DNA of 54,480 bases, taken from the NCBI RefSeq assembly GCF_029478665.1, contig NZ_JARPQB010000034.1:1-54480 (forward strand). The letters run 5' to 3'. The notes below the pieces were generated by a model. That model was not told the DNA's origin. It was given only the letters and a program-made list of their open reading frames with translations, and did no database searches. Every line of letters starts with the position of its first letter. The stretch's first letter is position 1. A program made the translations under genes and the position numbers. The DNA comes from Pseudomonas entomophila (lineage in GTDB: Bacteria; Pseudomonadota; Gammaproteobacteria; Pseudomonadales; Pseudomonadaceae). Below are positions 52,804 through 54,480 of the stretch, piece by piece.

Positions 52804-54027
52804 ATGGACCTGATCATCAGAAATGTCCGCATCGACGATGCAAAACCCTTGATGGATGTGGCCGTGCACAACGGCAAGATCACTGAAATCGCCCCAACGA
52901 TCACCGCAACGGCAACCCAGGAAATCCAAGGCAACGGCAATGTCCTGATCCCAGGCTTCGTCGAAGGCCACCTGCACCTGGAAAAAGCCAACGTCATGCA
53001 GCGCAAGGCCAACCGCTCCGGCACCTTGAAGGAAGCGATCGCCGTCACCGCCGAGCTCAAGCCCACGCTTACCCGCGAAGACATCCTCGAGCGCTCGACC
53101 CAGGTGTTGCGCGCGCTGGTGCAGGCCGGCACCACCCATGTCCGTGCCCACGCCGAATTCGACCCCGCCCAGGGTTTCACTGGCCTGGAAGTGGTGCTGG
53201 AGTTGCGGGAAAGATTCCGCGATGTCATCGATATCCAGGTGGTTGCCTTTCCCCAGGAAGGCATCCTCAAGTTGCCCGGCATGAAGGCGATGATGGTCGA
53301 GGCGATGGAGAAGGGCGCCGATGTGGTCGGCGGCATTCCCTACAACGACGTATCGCCCCTGGAGCACATCGATTTCGTCTTCGACCTGGCCAGGCGCTAT
53401 GACAAGGACATCGACCTGCACCAGGACTTCGCCGATGACGCCGAGCAGATGACCATCGAATACGTGGTCCGCCGGACCCTCGCCGAGGGTTACCAGGGGC
53501 GGGTGTGCGTCGGCCATCTCACCAGCCTGGCGGCCGTCGAGCCCGAACGGCAGGCGCGTATCGTCGCGCGGCTGCGCGAGGCCGGTATCAGCGTGATGTG
53601 CCTGCCGGCCACCGACCTGCACCTGGGCGCCCGTGGCGACCGCCACAACGTGCGCCGCACCCTGACACCGGTGCGCGCCTTGCGCGATGGCGGGGTGAAC
53701 GTGTGCCTGGCCACCAACAACATCCGCAACGCATTCACCCCCTATGGCACGGGTGACCTGCTGAACATCGCGCAACTGGCCATTCCTGCCTGCCACCTGG
53801 GCGGGGCGGATGACCAGGCCACGGTGTTGGCGATGCTCACGACGAACCCGGCCATGGCCTTGGGTTTGCGCGACCATGGCCTGGCCGTGGGCAAGGATGC
53901 GGACCTGGTGTTGGTGGATACCCAGCGCGTCAGCGACGTGATCCTCGACCTGCCGGCGCGGTTGGCGGTGCTCAAGCGGGGGAGGGTGGTGGCGACGGCC
54001 GAGCATCGCCGGTCGGTGGTGTTCTGA
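52804..54027 (+). CDS. Cytosine deaminase-like amidohydrolase with altered active site
   Basis: The protein has 407 aa, of the CodA/AtzC branch of the amidohydrolase superfamily. It keeps the metal histidines His56/His58 (EGHLHLEK), Lys61, Gln151 (VVAFPQEGIL), His206 (DLHQDFADD) and His238 (VCVGHLTS). By alignment to remembered E. coli CodA, the proton-shuttle Glu217 is replaced by Phe209 and the metal-ligand Asp313 by Asn305 (CLATNNIRNAFTP; CodA has FGHDDV). Deaminase activity is therefore doubtful; it may do other chemistry or bind only. GAGGAA precedes ATG 52804. It lies 183 bp after cynS, separated by a REP. Confidence 0.85.
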   Translation: MDLIIRNVRIDDAKPLMDVAVHNGKITEIAPTITATATQEIQGNGNVLIPGFVEGHLHLEKANVMQRKANRSGTLKEAIAVTAELKPTLTREDILERSTQVLRALVQAGTTHVRAHAEFDPAQGFTGLEVVLELRERFRDVIDIQVVAFPQEGILKLPGMKAMMVEAMEKGADVVGGIPYNDVSPLEHIDFVFDLARRYDKDIDLHQDFADDAEQMTIEYVVRRTLAEGYQGRVCVGHLTSLAAVEPERQARIVARLREAGISVMCLPATDLHLGARGDRHNVRRTLTPVRALRDGGVNVCLATNNIRNAFTPYGTGDLLNIAQLAIPACHLGGADDQATVLAMLTTNPAMALGLRDHGLAVGKDADLVLVDTQRVSDVILDLPARLAVLKRGRVVATAEHRRSVVF

Positions 54028-54454
54028 GTGGTGGCTACGGTTCCCGCGCCAGGCGAAGTACCACTGCCGTTTCGGGGTAAGCGCAGGTTCAGAAATCATG
54101 TAACGACAGTCGTCGGGCAGTTTGAAAGAATAGGCGGGTGTTTGCTGATAAATGGTCGACGCCAGAAATTTCTCTCAAGTTTTCGAGAAGATACCGGGCT
54201 TTTCAATTAGGCGCCGATTCCCTATGGTTCCCGTGTTGTAAATCATGCTTCTGATTCAAAGATCAATTACACAAGAAACTGCACAGCATATGAGTTATTT
54301 ATCTGTCGCTGTGCACTCGATTGGGTGATATTGATATTTAGTTTGCTGAATTAGAAGCATGGAGAATCAGTGGCATGGTGTTTGTATTTATGGACGTTCC
54401 CCTAATCGGCATACGATTGCCGTCGGGCGATTTTTCAAGCAAGGAGAGCAACAC
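54028..54454 (+). promoter_or_regulatory. AT-richer hcp upstream region
   Basis: This gap has no convincing gene; a 60-codon frame from GTG 54028 lacks a ribosome site. TGCACAGC (54280-54287) and GCTGTGCA (54308-54315) are a perfect 8-bp inverted repeat with a 20-bp spacer. TGGCATG-N4-TTGTA (54371-54386) resembles a sigma54 promoter (TGGCACG-N4-TTGCW) but has GT instead of GC at -12. The repeat centre is about 100 bp upstream of the implied start near 54397, a usual place for enhancer sites. Confidence 0.45.
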
Positions 54455-54480
54455 ATGGCAACTCCCGCCTACATGGCCGT
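54455..54480 (+). CDS. hcp: Probable Hcp (T6SS tube protein), 5' end only
   Basis: The gene runs off the window after eight complete codons, MATPAYMA, with AAGGAGAG well placed before ATG 54455. This N-terminus is characteristic of Pseudomonas Hcp family proteins, which form the inner tube of the type VI secretion system and are also secreted. Eight residues cannot prove the family; the call rests on that match and the separate AT-rich promoter region. Confidence 0.6.

Noticed and set aside
54028..54210. A 60-codon frame right after the amidohydrolase
   Set aside because: It starts with GTG without a ribosome site and resembles no protein; the region looks regulatory.

Overview
The window is bacterial, GC-rich chromosomal DNA. 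Gene order, protein sequences and the many 'GTAGGAGCCGGC...' REP palindromes point to a fluorescent Pseudomonas, most likely of the P. putida group (inference). About fifty genes are supported. I saw no rRNA, tRNA, CRISPR array, prophage or insertion sequence.

Layout. (1) 1-3437: a hexanucleotide tandem repeat, a MocR-type regulator and three small genes (secreted Lys/Pro/Ala-rich protein, Cys-cluster protein, periplasmic START-domain protein). (2) 3438-16393: the TCA block. gltA is divergent from sdhCDAB-sucAB-lpdG-sucCD, and both directions have readable sigma70 promoters. Three of the intercistronic gaps in the sdh-suc run hold conspicuous stem-loops. (3) 16394-28116: brnQ, a DUF599 membrane protein, a small lipoprotein with an AlgU-like promoter, two overlapping hotdog thioesterases, htpG behind a consensus heat-shock promoter, a dienelactone hydrolase, a pirin, a chemoreceptor and fabAB. 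(4) 28323-33285: a tightly overlapping minus-strand operon of TonB-dependent receptor, periplasmic binding protein and hybrid histidine kinase. This looks like a sensory relay of unknown ligand. (5) 33447-39469: gpsA-DUF4389-sixA, two overlapping alpha/beta hydrolases, a DUF4892 protein and an AI-2E/PerM-type permease. (6) 39672-47579: the complete potassium system kdpFABC-kdpDE. (7) 47666-50456: an enterobacterial-type lysA with divergent lysR, plus an unknown small gene. (8) 50460-54480: cyanate detoxification (cynR divergent from cynTS), a CodA/AtzC-like amidohydrolase lacking two canonical active-site acids, and the first codons of a probable T6SS hcp gene behind an AT-richer regulatory region.

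The core carries out acetyl-CoA oxidation (citrate synthase, succinate dehydrogenase, 2-oxoglutarate dehydrogenase, succinyl-CoA synthetase) and unsaturated fatty acid synthesis. Around it lie environmental-response modules for K+ limitation, cyanate, lysine supply, envelope stress, heat and chemotaxis. REP elements occur almost only in gaps at the 3' ends of transcription units. The items most worth following up are the receptor/binding-protein/kinase operon, the amidohydrolase with a rebuilt active site, the structured RNA between the TCA cistrons, and the hcp control region.
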